Shown piece by piece: positions 7,037 through 14,660 of a DNA stretch of 22,901 nt (the stretch's first letter is position 1; each line of letters begins with the position of its first letter). Location of the stretch: the NCBI GenBank assembly GCA_964618895.1, contig CAZUDO010000119.1:1-22901 (forward strand). Reading direction: 5' to 3'. This stretch comes from CAZUDO01 sp964618895. GTDB taxonomy: Bacteria; Desulfobacterota; Binatia; DP-6. The notes under the pieces are model-generated. The model was not told where the DNA came from. It saw only the letters and a list, made by a program, of their open reading frames with translations, and did not search any database. Made by a program: the position numbers and the translations under genes.

Positions 7037-9220
7037 CTATGGCATCGCGTCGCGGAAGAGCGTGCCGTCGTTGAGCGTCGCGGGGGACGCGAACACCGAC
7101 TCCCAGCACGGGCCGGCGCCGCTCTGCCGAAGCTGGACGGTCAGCGCCGGCGTCTGCGACAGCGGCAGCGCCGGCAGTACCGCGTTGCCGCCCTTGGCGC
7201 GGGCGGTGATCTTGGTCTGGTCGAAGGCGCTCGGCTTCAGGGTGAGCTTCACCAGGCCCTCGGGCGTGCCGTCCTTGTCGGTGTAGGAGACGGTGCCGGA
7301 GGCGCTCGTCTTCCAGCACGGCTTGCCACGGCAGCTGCCGCCGGCGGGGGCCGTGGCGCGGAAGGCGAGGGACGGGGTGCCGGCGCTGGTGTCGTAGACG
7401 CAGAGCACGTAGCCGGTCTGGCCGCCGGCCGGGTTGCCGAACTCGGGGCTCGCGGTCGAGGCGCCGCGGGTCCACTTCCAGACCAGGAGCTGTGCCGCGG
7501 GCTTCACGAGCAGCGAACCGGCCGCTGCGGTCCGGCACCCGGTGGCCGGGGTGGTGGTGCCGGCGCACGTGCCCGCGCTGCACGTGTCGGTGGGAGTGCA
7601 GGCGTCGCCGTCGTCGCACGGCGTGCCGTCGGACTCGCGCTGGCAGGTGGGGCCGCAACAGTCGCCGGCGGCGAGGTTGCCGTCGTCGCACTGCTCGCCG
7701 GCGGTGACGACGGCGTTGCCGCAGCCGGTGGGCGTGCAGTTGGCGTCGCAGCCGTCGCCGCTGGTGGGGTTGCCGTCGTCGCACGTCTCCGGCGTCTCGA
7801 CGATGCCGTTGCCGCACACCGTCGACTCGTCGGCCCCGAGGTCGACGCGCGGGCCGTTGACGCGCGCGCCCCCGTCCAGGTCGACCTCGCCGACCCCGGC
7901 CGCGAACGTGGGGGCGCCGGCGTTGACGGCGGGCGAGCCGGGCCCGAGGTGGAAGTCGCCCGCGCCGGGGGAGATCAGGACCGGGTCGGCGAACACCGAG
8001 CCGCCGTCCTGACCGGTGCCGGCGCGGTAGGCGGCGAAGCCGGGGAACAGGGTGCCGTTCCACACCAACTGCGCGGCACCGGAACCGGCGACCGTGAACC
8101 ACAGGTTGTAGTCGAGAACGTTGTTCACGTTGCCGCCCTCGGACAGGAGCAGCAGGTTCTGGCTCGTGCTCACGAAGATGTTGTTACGGACGACGTTGTC
8201 CTCGGCGTACTGGATCCACAACTCGCCGAAGCCAGCGGCCAGGGTGTCGTTCTGCCAGCACGTGTTGTTGGTGAACGTGCTGTTGCGAACGCGGCCGACC
8301 GAGGACGCGAAGCCGCCGAACACCAGGCCCGCTTTCTCGTTCCGGACGATCAGGTTGTTCCGCACGGTGACGTTCTGGGTGACGATGCCGGCGTTCTCGG
8401 CGCCGATCTCGATGCCGAGATCACTCTCGGTCACCAGGTTGTTCTCGATCACGAGGTCACGCCCGCCGTCGACGTAGATGCCGCCCGCGAACCCGCCTCC
8501 GTAGCTCGAGCGCGCGCGGATCACCTGGTTGCCGCGGCAGACCCCGCTGCGCGCCACTTTGGTCGGGTCGGGCTGGATGTCGGTCTCGCCGCCGATGAAG
8601 TCGATGCCGATGTTGTCGACGTCGCGGACGATGTTGTTGGTCACCGCGAAGTCGGTCACGTTGCCGTTCAGGGTGAGCGCCTCGCTCGGCGCCGGTTCGC
8701 AGTCGGAGATCTCGTTGCCGTCGATGATCAGGTCCGAGATCGCCGTCGGGTCCGTGCCGTAGACTGTGATGCCCATCGCGTTCTGGCCCCGCATGTCGTG
8801 GATGCGGTTCTGGCGGATCTCGACGTGCGAGCCGGCGCCGAGGACCCGCACGCCGGAGCCGTCGGTCACGCCCAGGTTGTTCCGCAGCTCGAGGCCGATC
8901 ACCTTGACGTAGCTCCGGTGGTCGATGAGCACCATGTTGTCGCCGGGCACGCCGGTGCCGTCGAGCACGGGCTCCTCGCCCGGGAAGGCGCGTAGCGTGA
9001 TGTATCCAGCGCCGGCGCTGCCGCTGCGCGGAAAGGTCACTTTCTCGACGTAGGGCGTGGGCTTCGAGCGCACGGTGACCGTATCGCCGGCGACGGCTAC
9101 ATCGAGCGCCGCCTGCACGCTGGTGAAGTCGCCGCCCGCCGCCGCGACGAGGTACTCGGTGCCGTGCGCGACCCGGGTGAGGAGCACGAGGGCCAGGGCC
9201 AACGGGATGCTGGGGGTCAT
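7037..9220 (-). CDS. Secreted right-handed beta-helix protein with Cys-rich repeats
   Basis: The 727-residue protein starts with a signal peptide (about residues 1-19, ending in VAHG). An N-terminal segment typical of pectate-lyase-like proteins follows (DFTSVQAALDVAVAGDTVTV, about 29-48). Many Asn-ladder coils of a parallel beta-helix come next (about 60-400, with repeated IENN, VRNN and TNN motifs). From about residue 469 come myxobacterial-type repeats (CGNGIVETPETCDDGN and variants) up to about 570, then a C-terminal beta-rich domain. Such proteins are exported or surface bound and often bind or cleave polysaccharides; no catalytic triad is assigned. The start is supported by an ATGA overlap with the upstream cyclase gene. 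The open frame continues far upstream, but that part is antisense-style shadow of the cyclase gene. Confidence 0.85.
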   Translation of the reverse strand: MTPSIPLALALVLLTRVAHGTEYLVAAAGGDFTSVQAALDVAVAGDTVTVRSKPTPYVEKVTFPRSGSAGAGYITLRAFPGEEPVLDGTGVPGDNMVLIDHRSYVKVIGLELRNNLGVTDGSGVRVLGAGSHVEIRQNRIHDMRGQNAMGITVYGTDPTAISDLIIDGNEISDCEPAPSEALTLNGNVTDFAVTNNIVRDVDNIGIDFIGGETDIQPDPTKVARSGVCRGNQVIRARSSYGGGFAGGIYVDGGRDLVIENNLVTESDLGIEIGAENAGIVTQNVTVRNNLIVRNEKAGLVFGGFASSVGRVRNSTFTNNTCWQNDTLAAGFGELWIQYAEDNVVRNNIFVSTSQNLLLLSEGGNVNNVLDYNLWFTVAGSGAAQLVWNGTLFPGFAAYRAGTGQDGGSVFADPVLISPGAGDFHLGPGSPAVNAGAPTFAAGVGEVDLDGGARVNGPRVDLGADESTVCGNGIVETPETCDDGNPTSGDGCDANCTPTGCGNAVVTAGEQCDDGNLAAGDCCGPTCQRESDGTPCDDGDACTPTDTCSAGTCAGTTTPATGCRTAAAGSLLVKPAAQLLVWKWTRGASTASPEFGNPAGGQTGYVLCVYDTSAGTPSLAFRATAPAGGSCRGKPCWKTSASGTVSYTDKDGTPEGLVKLTLKPSAFDQTKITARAKGGNAVLPALPLSQTPALTVQLRQSGAGPCWESVFASPATLNDGTLFRDAMP

Positions 9221-10581
9221 GCCTGCCACCGCACCTGGTACAATCGCACCGCACCATCGAACCCGCGCAGCCGCGTCTCGCCCGCGTCGGTGAACGTGAA
9301 GCCCTTGCCCGCCACCAGCTGACGGACGACGTCGGCCACCAGGATCCCGCCCGGCGCCGTCCGCTCGGCGATGCGGGCCGCGAGGTTGACCGCGGTGCCG
9401 AAGAGATCGTCCCCCTCGGCCACCGGCTCGCCGGCGTTGACCCCCACGCGCACGCGGACTGCCGCGTCGGGGTGGGCCACGTTGTGGGCCTGCTGCCCCA
9501 CCTGCACCGCGATCGCGAACTCGAGCGCGCGGCGCGCCGACGCGAACGACGCCATGAAGCCGTCGCCCATCGCCTTCACCTCGAGGCCGTCGTGCACGCG
9601 CAGCGCGTCGCGCACGAGCCGCTCGTGGGTGCGGAGCACCTCGCGCGCCCGGGCGTCGCCCAGGCGTTCGGTGAGCGCGGTCGAGCCCTCCAGGTCGGTG
9701 AACGCGATGGTCACCAGCTCCGGCTGGCTCCGGCGGGGCGGCGGGGCCGCGTCCCCCGCGCGCCCTTCGCCCAGGAACGCCTCGATGAGCGCGATCGACG
9801 GCTCGGAATCCCCGCTGAAGGGCGGGATCACGTCGCCATCCAGGAGCGCCAGACGGGCTCCGGGGATGCGCGAGGCCAGCTCGCGCGCCAGATCGAGGCG
9901 GAGCCAGGCGACCTCGCGACGATGGATGACCAGCGTCCGGGCGCGGACGGCGGGCAGAAGCGCCGTCACGTCCACCTGGCGCCCCACGTCCATCAGCGCC
10001 CGCATCGTGTCCGGGGTCACGCATTCGCGTAGGAAGACGGCCTGGCGGTGCGCCGCGTCGTCGGCCTGCGACCACCCCCGGTAGCTCCGCATCGCCGCCT
10101 CGGTGAACAGCTCCCAGTCCGACCCAATGAGCCCGACCAGCGCGTCGGTCTGCGGTGGCTACGTGTCGGCGATGCGGGCTCCGGTGCTCCACAGCACGAG
10201 ATGCGACACCTGTTCCGGATGGCGGGCGGCGAAGGCGATCGCGACCGGCCCCGCGGTGAGAAAGGCGAGCAGCGCCACCGGCCCCCCGCCCACCCGGTCG
10301 AGCACGGCGTCCAGGTCGAGGAGCTGCCCCTCCAGCGACAGGTCGACGCCGTCGCGCTGCGAGAGGCCCATGCCGCGCGGGTCGTACTGCACCAGCGTGT
10401 GCGCCCGGGCCAGGCGCTCGAACCAGTGCCGCTCCTCGGGAAAATCCCACGAGCGCTGCAGGTGCCGGAACGGCAGCGGCGGCATCTCGACCACCACGGG
10501 CCCGGCCCCGACGCACGCGAAGGCGACGCTGACGCCGTCGGCGGTGGTCACGTACTGGACCCGGGGCGTCATGCCCGTCAT
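9217..10581 (-). pseudogene. Alpha/beta-hydrolase-class III cyclase fusion split by one amber codon
   Basis: Read through, this is a 454-residue protein. An alpha/beta-hydrolase-like half spans residues 1 to about 260 and a class III adenylate/guanylate cyclase domain about 285-450. A single TAG at 10159-10161 (codon 141) interrupts it; both sides are in the same frame and the hydrolase homology continues directly after it. The cyclase half has the metal-binding motif FTDLEGST, the second Asp in GDGFMASF, and the NLAARIAE segment that contacts the transition state. In the hydrolase half the usual G-x-S-x-G nucleophile elbow reads AFLTAG, so the serine is missing; it may serve as a sensor rather than an enzyme. 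It overlaps the hemerythrin gene and the beta-helix gene by ATGA at each end. A base error in the source sequence, a true nonsense mutation, or reinitiation at the ATG at 10092 are all possible. Confidence 0.82.
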
Positions 10582-11024
10582 TCCGTCAGCGCCACGCCCC
10601 GGAAGCGCGCCCATTCGACGCCGCACTCGCGTAGCACGCCCGCCGCCAGCGCTTCGCGGGCGGCGGTGAACATGACCTGTTCCTCGCGCGCCAGGTGCCG
10701 GCGCGTCAGGTCGAGCAGCGCGCGCACCTGCGCGCGCAGCGTGTCGACCTCGCCGATCCGGAAGAGCGCCCGGATACGCTGGTCCATCTGCTGATGCTCG
10801 TGGCGCAGGCAGCGCAGCGGCCCGAGCGTGCCGGTGGCCCGTTCGTACGCCTGAAAGAGCGTCTCCTCCTCGACCTTGGCGTGACCCAGGAGCGACAGCG
10901 CGAGCGGCTCGGTGGCCACGCGCAGCTCGGTCAGCGTGGTGCAGCGATCGAGCGCGTCGTCGAGCTGCTCGACCAGGAGGTGGAAGACACCGTGCTCGCC
11001 GGCCAGCACATCGGTCACGTCCAT
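10578..11024 (-). CDS. Hemerythrin-like HHE domain protein
   Basis: This 148-residue all-helical protein has the His/Glu pattern of bacterial hemerythrins: EHGVFH near residues 10-15, GHAKVEEE near 47-54, RHEHQQMD, and TRRHLAREEQVMF toward the end. The family binds a di-iron site and senses or stores oxygen or reactive species. It is the first gene of the minus-strand operon, and its stop shares an ATGA with the cyclase-fusion start. An oxygen- or redox-responsive input to that cyclase is a reasonable guess, though nothing in the sequence proves it. A 113-base divergent gap separates it from the secreted protein at 11138. Confidence 0.82.
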   Translation of the reverse strand: MDVTDVLAGEHGVFHLLVEQLDDALDRCTTLTELRVATEPLALSLLGHAKVEEETLFQAYERATGTLGPLRCLRHEHQQMDQRIRALFRIGEVDTLRAQVRALLDLTRRHLAREEQVMFTAAREALAAGVLRECGVEWARFRGVALTE

Positions 11025-11137
11025 GGCCGTCTCTTAGCACAGGCCGCCGGCGGAAGAGCATCCGCGGGTGGGCGTGCCCGGCTGCATGCCTGGCCGCCCT
11101 TGACGGTCGCCGCGCCCAGCCGTTATGCCGGCGTCGC

Positions 11138-11971
11138 GTGCTGCTCCGCTCGTCGGCCGTGGCGTTGCTTCTGGTGCTCCTGCGGGCAGGAGCGAACGCC
11201 GGGGATCCACCCGCCCTGTTCGGCCCCGGGCCCCACTGGATCGACCGTGTCACGGGCGGCTTCGCGCGCTTCGGGGCCGACGCGACCGTCGACCTCGACG
11301 TGACCTTCGACGGCGTCGCCGACCTCACCGTGCCGCTCGCCGGCACGACCGAGGTTTTCCGCAGCGCCGCCTACGCCGTCGACCCGATCGCCGCCGGCCG
11401 CCACAGAAACCACCTCGACCTCGAGATATTCTCCTTCACGCTGACCGGCGAGTTGCCCGGCGTCGGCCCCCTCACCATGCACGCGGGCGACGGCGCCGGC
11501 AATCTCGTCGCCGACGGGCCTCTCTATTCCCGCGGATCGTCCGACGAGGTGCCCGGCGCCCCCCGCTTCGCGGACGACGTGTTCGACATCCTCTTCCGCG
11601 TCGACCTCTCCGGCATCGTCCTGCACAACGCCACGCCGCTCCGCGTGACCGCCCGCATCGACCACCTGCCCCCCGTCGGCACGCGCTTCACGTTCGACGG
11701 ACCTCCGCTCCCGCTGCTGAACGACGCCGGCACCGTCGTGCTGCAGATCGTGGGGGCCGCCAACACCGCCGTCCGCCCGCCGCCGCGCCCGTGCGATCCG
11801 AGCGACGCCGGCGACATGACCACCGCCGCCACCGACATCGCCACCCGCTGCCACTGCAACCGCCGGTGCACCGCGCGCTCGCTCCGCACCAGAACGCGCA
11901 GCGGGCTCCTCAATCCGAGCTGCCGCCGCACGGCGCGCGACGCCGCGCGCGGCCTCTGCCACGCCCGCTAG
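11138..11971 (+). CDS. Secreted protein of unknown function
   Basis: I do not recognise this 277-residue protein. It starts at GTG 11138 with a clear signal peptide (LLRSSAVALLLVLLRAGANA). The mature part looks beta-rich and contains regularly spaced hydrophobic stretches (for example VTFDGVADLTVPLAG and FDILFRVDLSGIVLHNATPL). The C-terminus is Arg- and Cys-rich, with six cysteines in about the last 60 residues (CDPSD, CHCNRRC, NPSC, LCHAR), which may form disulphides outside the cell. There is no strong ribosome binding site before the GTG. It is divergent from the hemerythrin operon. Its stop (TAG 11969-11971) is directly followed in the same frame by a PIN-domain fragment, which is odd and may mark a deletion. 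Confidence 0.65.
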   Translation: MLLRSSAVALLLVLLRAGANAGDPPALFGPGPHWIDRVTGGFARFGADATVDLDVTFDGVADLTVPLAGTTEVFRSAAYAVDPIAAGRHRNHLDLEIFSFTLTGELPGVGPLTMHAGDGAGNLVADGPLYSRGSSDEVPGAPRFADDVFDILFRVDLSGIVLHNATPLRVTARIDHLPPVGTRFTFDGPPLPLLNDAGTVVLQIVGAANTAVRPPPRPCDPSDAGDMTTAATDIATRCHCNRRCTARSLRTRTRSGLLNPSCRRTARDAARGLCHAR

Positions 11972-12142
11972 CGCGCGTCCAGCGTAGCCTTCGAGCTCGC
12001 TGCGGAGCTCCTGGCCGGCCACCCGGGCCTCGGTGCCGGCGACACCATCATCGCCGCCACGGCGATGGTGGCCGGCTGCCCGCTCTTCACCCTCGATCGG
12101 GACTTCGGCGCACTGGCGACGGCCGGATTGAAGCTGTTCTGA
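11972..12142 (+). pseudogene. C-terminal fragment of a PIN-domain (VapC-like) toxin
   Basis: The frame encodes about 56 residues that match the last third of PIN ribonucleases. They include LGAGDTIIAATAMVAGCPLFT, with the third acidic residue of the active site, and then TLDRDF, with the fourth. The N-terminal half with the first Asp and the Glu is absent, and no start codon or antitoxin is nearby. It directly follows, in frame, the stop codon of the secreted-protein gene, so a deletion probably fused the two. The TAG prevents it from being a translated fusion. No activity is expected. Confidence 0.75.
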
Positions 12143-12173
12143 CGAATGTGCGGTGGCTCAGCCGGACACGCGC

Positions 12174-12773
12174 CTAACGCGACCCGACGCCCACCGCCGG
12201 CCGCGACTCCGCGCTCGCCTTCGTCGACACGCCGTCCGTCCGCCTCTCGGTCTGCAGCAGCACCGACCCGTTCGACTTCTCGCCAAGCGTCGCCAGCTCC
12301 GACCCGCGCATGTTGCACTGCCCCTCGAAGAAGGCCCCGTCCTGCACCACCAGGCTGGGCGTCGAGATGTTGCCGTGCACCCGGCTCGGAGCACGGAGCT
12401 CGAGCCGCTGCTTGGCAGTGATGTCGCCCGTCACGCGGCCCTGGATGATGATCGTGGTGCCCGTGATCTGCGCGTTCACCACCGCGCTCTCGCCGATGGT
12501 GAGCGTCTCCTGCGCGGAGATCTCGCCCTCGACCTGGCCCTCGATGCGCCCCATCCCCTCGAACACGAGCTTGCCCGTGACCTGGGAGCCTTTGCCCAGA
12601 AACGCGTTGACGCCGCCCGGTCCACCGAGCTGGCCGTTGTCTCGCTGCTCGTTCATTGTCACCACCTCCCGCGGCGCCGCCTCGTGGGTCGGCAAGGCTG
12701 GGGGTATCCCGAGCCGGGTCCCCACGTCCACCAGTCCGTCCTTCCGGTCCCGGTCCTTCCCGAAGAGCGCCAT
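12174..12773 (-). CDS. Bactofilin (polymer-forming cytoskeletal protein)
   Basis: The 199-residue product has the right-handed beta-helical bactofilin core from about residue 57 to 155. Hydrophobic/Gly turns recur, for example GKLVFEGMGRIEGQVEGEI, IGESAVVNAQITG and IQGRVTGDI. Bactofilins polymerise without nucleotide into membrane-associated filaments that organise cell shape, chromosome segregation or polar proteins. The N-terminus MALFGKDRDRKD is typical for the family and supports the start at 12773, yet a much better ribosome binding site (GGAGGTGGTGA) precedes a second in-frame ATG at 12656, which would give a 160-residue form. The C-terminal tail is Ser- and Arg-rich and unstructured. 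No partner gene (M23 peptidase, ParA/B) is adjacent. Confidence 0.88.
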   Translation of the reverse strand: MALFGKDRDRKDGLVDVGTRLGIPPALPTHEAAPREVVTMNEQRDNGQLGGPGGVNAFLGKGSQVTGKLVFEGMGRIEGQVEGEISAQETLTIGESAVVNAQITGTTIIIQGRVTGDITAKQRLELRAPSRVHGNISTPSLVVQDGAFFEGQCNMRGSELATLGEKSNGSVLLQTERRTDGVSTKASAESRPAVGVGSR

Positions 12774-12844
12774 AGTTGGAGGGCCCAGAGCAAGTTCGGG
12801 GCCGACCGCCCATCACCCTGGATTCGCGCGCGCCGGGCGACCAA

Positions 12845-12863
12845 CCCGGCAGACTCTGCCGGG
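12845..12863. promoter_or_regulatory. Palindrome upstream of bactofilin
   Basis: CCCGGCAGA and its exact reverse complement TCTGCCGGG flank a single C. It lies 72 bases upstream of the bactofilin start and about 60 bases after the end of the truncated transporter frame. No T-run follows on either strand, so an operator or a stable RNA stem is more likely than an intrinsic terminator. Confidence 0.45.
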
Positions 12864-12920
12864 GGTGGGAGCCAACGGCCTGACAGCCAGGGACAGAAGC
12901 GTGCACGCCGGTGACGGGGG

Positions 12921-13142
12921 TCAGCACCCTGCTCGCGGGAGCGGGTCGGTCACGACGTCCCAGAGCTTGCCGGCAAACATGGTGCCGCCGGCCAGCGCCG
13001 GCGCAATGCCGAGCGTGTCGGTCATGAAGTAGAGCAGCAGGAGCCCCGGTACGGTGCCGAACATCACCGTGCCGGTCGCCCCCAGACCGTAGAGGAGGTA
13101 GCGCCGGGCGCCGAGCGGCGCCGGTGCGGGGCGCTCAGCCAC
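12921..13142 (-). pseudogene. 5' stub of a GPH/MFS-type sugar-cation symporter
   Basis: From a GTG at 13142, 73 residues are readable. They match the N-terminus of GPH-family symporters: RYLLYGLGATG, a first membrane helix, then YFMTDTLGIAPALAGG and GKLWDVVTDPL, the family's conserved start of the second helix region. Full proteins have about 450 residues and 12 helices, but here the frame changes right after DPL and stops within a few codons. The rest of the gene is not present to the left, where bactofilin lies. The GTG overlaps the stop of the upstream acetyltransferase by eight bases, so the two were an operon before the deletion. Confidence 0.75.
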
Positions 13143-13575
13143 CGCGGTGGCGGTAGAGGCGCTTGCGCAGATGGATGCGGTCGTGTCCGCGCGGATATCC
13201 TGGGAGGACCGCAACGATTTCGTACCCGAGCTTGCCGTAGAAGCCGGGGGCCTGGAAGTCGTGCGTGTCGAGCACGACCTGCACGCAGCCCCGTCGTACG
13301 GCCTCCGCTTCCGCGGTGGCGAGCAACGTGGCTCCCAGACGCTGCCCGCGCACGTCCTCCCGCACCCACAGGTAGCGTACCTCGCAACACGCGCCCCACG
13401 TCCAGCCGTACAGCCCGGCGATGACGGCGCCGGCGTCGTCGCGGACGAAGATCCCGAGCAAGGTACCGTCGTCGATGCCGGTACGCACGGTGTTGAACTC
13501 GTAGAGGCGATCCTCGAGGAACGCCACGTCGGCCGGGGCGGGTGTACTCTCCACCACCAGGCGGGGACGCGTCAT
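13135..13575 (-). CDS. GNAT-family N-acetyltransferase
   Basis: This 146-residue protein is a single GNAT domain. The acetyl-CoA pyrophosphate loop is VREDVRGQRLGATLL (motif A, about residues 75-89) and the terminal motif is APGFYGKLGYEI (about 114-125). GNAT enzymes transfer acetyl from acetyl-CoA to amines; the substrate is unknown. I use the ATG at 13575, because residues upstream in the longer open frame are antisense shadow of the divergent gene. It is divergent from the SRPBCC gene with a 52-base gap, so the two may share a control region. The downstream partner is the truncated transporter. Confidence 0.85.
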   Translation of the reverse strand: MTRPRLVVESTPAPADVAFLEDRLYEFNTVRTGIDDGTLLGIFVRDDAGAVIAGLYGWTWGACCEVRYLWVREDVRGQRLGATLLATAEAEAVRRGCVQVVLDTHDFQAPGFYGKLGYEIVAVLPGYPRGHDRIHLRKRLYRHRGG

Positions 13576-13627
13576 GCCGGAACAGCATGGCAGCCGACCA
13601 TGCGTGGTGCTAGAGGCCCGGCGAACG

Positions 13628-14101
13628 ATGCGCGAGCACGAGTTCACCGTCGACCTGCCCCACTCGGCGCGCCGCTTATGGGCGCTCTTCCAACGGTACG
13701 ACCTGTGGAAGGAGTACGCGCCGGCGGTGCTCGACGTGGACATCGTCCACCCGGGCGACGCCGCCGGCAACGGCCTTCTCCGGCGCGTCGTCTATCCCCT
13801 GCCCTTCGGACGCCGCGGCGAGTCGTTCGAGCTGGTGAAAGGGGTCGTGCCCGAGCAGGGCTATGACTACGTCATGCTGCGCACGGGCCTCACCGGCACG
13901 ATGCGCCTCGAGCCGCTCGGCCCGAACCGGACGCGGCTCCGCTTCCGCGAGACGTTCCACCTGCGCACGCCCGTGCTGCGCTGGTTCGAGGGGCCGATCT
14001 ACCGCTTCATCAACAGACAGAACGAGGCCTCCATGCGCGGAGCGGCGGCCTGGCTCACGGCCCACCTCGAGTTCCGGCCCGACCTCGTCGACCCGGCGTA
14101 G
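13628..14101 (+). CDS. SRPBCC-fold protein (polyketide cyclase/START-like)
   Basis: The 157-residue protein has the SRPBCC pattern. An N-terminal strand (EHEFTVDLPHSARRLWALF) with a Trp/Phe pair comes first. A central sheet ends in MRLEPLGPNRTRLRFRETF (about 94-112), and a long C-terminal helix contains RFINRQNEASMRGAAAWL. The family binds hydrophobic ligands in a deep cavity; no ligand can be named. The ATG at 13628 is chosen because the family fold begins there, although the frame opens 54 bases earlier. It is divergent from the acetyltransferase and precedes the VOC gene by 97 bases. Confidence 0.78.
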   Translation: MREHEFTVDLPHSARRLWALFQRYDLWKEYAPAVLDVDIVHPGDAAGNGLLRRVVYPLPFGRRGESFELVKGVVPEQGYDYVMLRTGLTGTMRLEPLGPNRTRLRFRETFHLRTPVLRWFEGPIYRFINRQNEASMRGAAAWLTAHLEFRPDLVDPA

Positions 14102-14118
14102 ACCACTCCGGCGCCCCC

Positions 14119-14154
14119 TTGACAGGGCCCGTCGATATGTTTAACAGTTTGAAC
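14119..14154 (+). promoter_or_regulatory. Promoter with dyad operator upstream of the ArsI-like gene
   Basis: TTGACA (14119-14124) is followed after 17 bases by TAACAG (14142-14147), a weak -10. An imperfect dyad, GTTtAAcagtTTgAAC (14139-14154), lies over the -10. Such a placement suits a repressor, for example an ArsR/SmtB-type protein given the ArsI-like product, but no regulator gene is present in the window. Confidence 0.45.
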
Positions 14155-14198
14155 GCGTAATAAACGGGCTGCTGGCCCCAACCCCACAGGAGGACCCC

Positions 14199-14660
14199 AT
14201 GGCACAGAACACGTTCCACATTTCGCTCGAAGTGCGCGACCTCGATACCGCCATCGCACGCTACCGGAAGATACTGAACCTCGAGCCCGCCAAGGTGCGG
14301 CATGACTACGCCAAGTTCGAGATCGCGGATCCGCCCGTCATCCTGTCGCTCATGCGCGGCGACAAGCCGGGCACCGTGAGCCACCTGGGCATCCGCTATC
14401 CCGGCACGGCCGACGTGGCCACCGAGATGGTGCGCACCAAGGCCACGGGTCTGGACCTCTTCCAGCAGGACGGCACCACCTGCTGCTACGCCACCGCGGA
14501 CAAGTTCTGGGTGGAGGATACGGACGGCATGCGGTGGGAGATGTACACGCTGCTCGCCGATGCCGACGCCCCGAACGCCTGCGACCAGTCGCTGGCACGC
14601 GCGGCCGAGGAGCGCGCCGCTCAGAATCCCGTCGCCACCAGCCCGCGCAGCTGCGGGTGA
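14199..14660 (+). CDS. ArsI/CadI-type VOC-fold protein (putative C-As lyase)
   Basis: This 153-residue protein of the vicinal-oxygen-chelate (glyoxalase) superfamily shows two beta-alpha-beta-beta-beta modules. The candidate metal ligands His7, His62 (in SHLGIRY) and Glu114 (in RWEMY) are spaced as in ArsI, and the vicinal pair Cys95-Cys96 in TTCCYA matches the cysteines ArsI uses to bind trivalent methylarsenicals. ArsI cleaves the C-As bond with Fe(II) and oxygen; CadI relatives are cadmium induced. A dioxygenase role on another substrate is possible. AGGAGG at 14188-14193 gives a strong ribosome binding site. No arsR, arsM or arsP gene is visible nearby. Its 3' end overlaps the convergent acetyltransferase gene by 40 bases. 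Confidence 0.8.
   Translation: MAQNTFHISLEVRDLDTAIARYRKILNLEPAKVRHDYAKFEIADPPVILSLMRGDKPGTVSHLGIRYPGTADVATEMVRTKATGLDLFQQDGTTCCYATADKFWVEDTDGMRWEMYTLLADADAPNACDQSLARAAEERAAQNPVATSPRSCG

Noticed and set aside
6914..8995. Long + strand open frame over the beta-helix gene
   Set aside because: Ala/Gly/Arg/Val-rich composition typical of antisense frames in GC-rich DNA. The minus strand encodes a clear signal-peptide and beta-helix protein.
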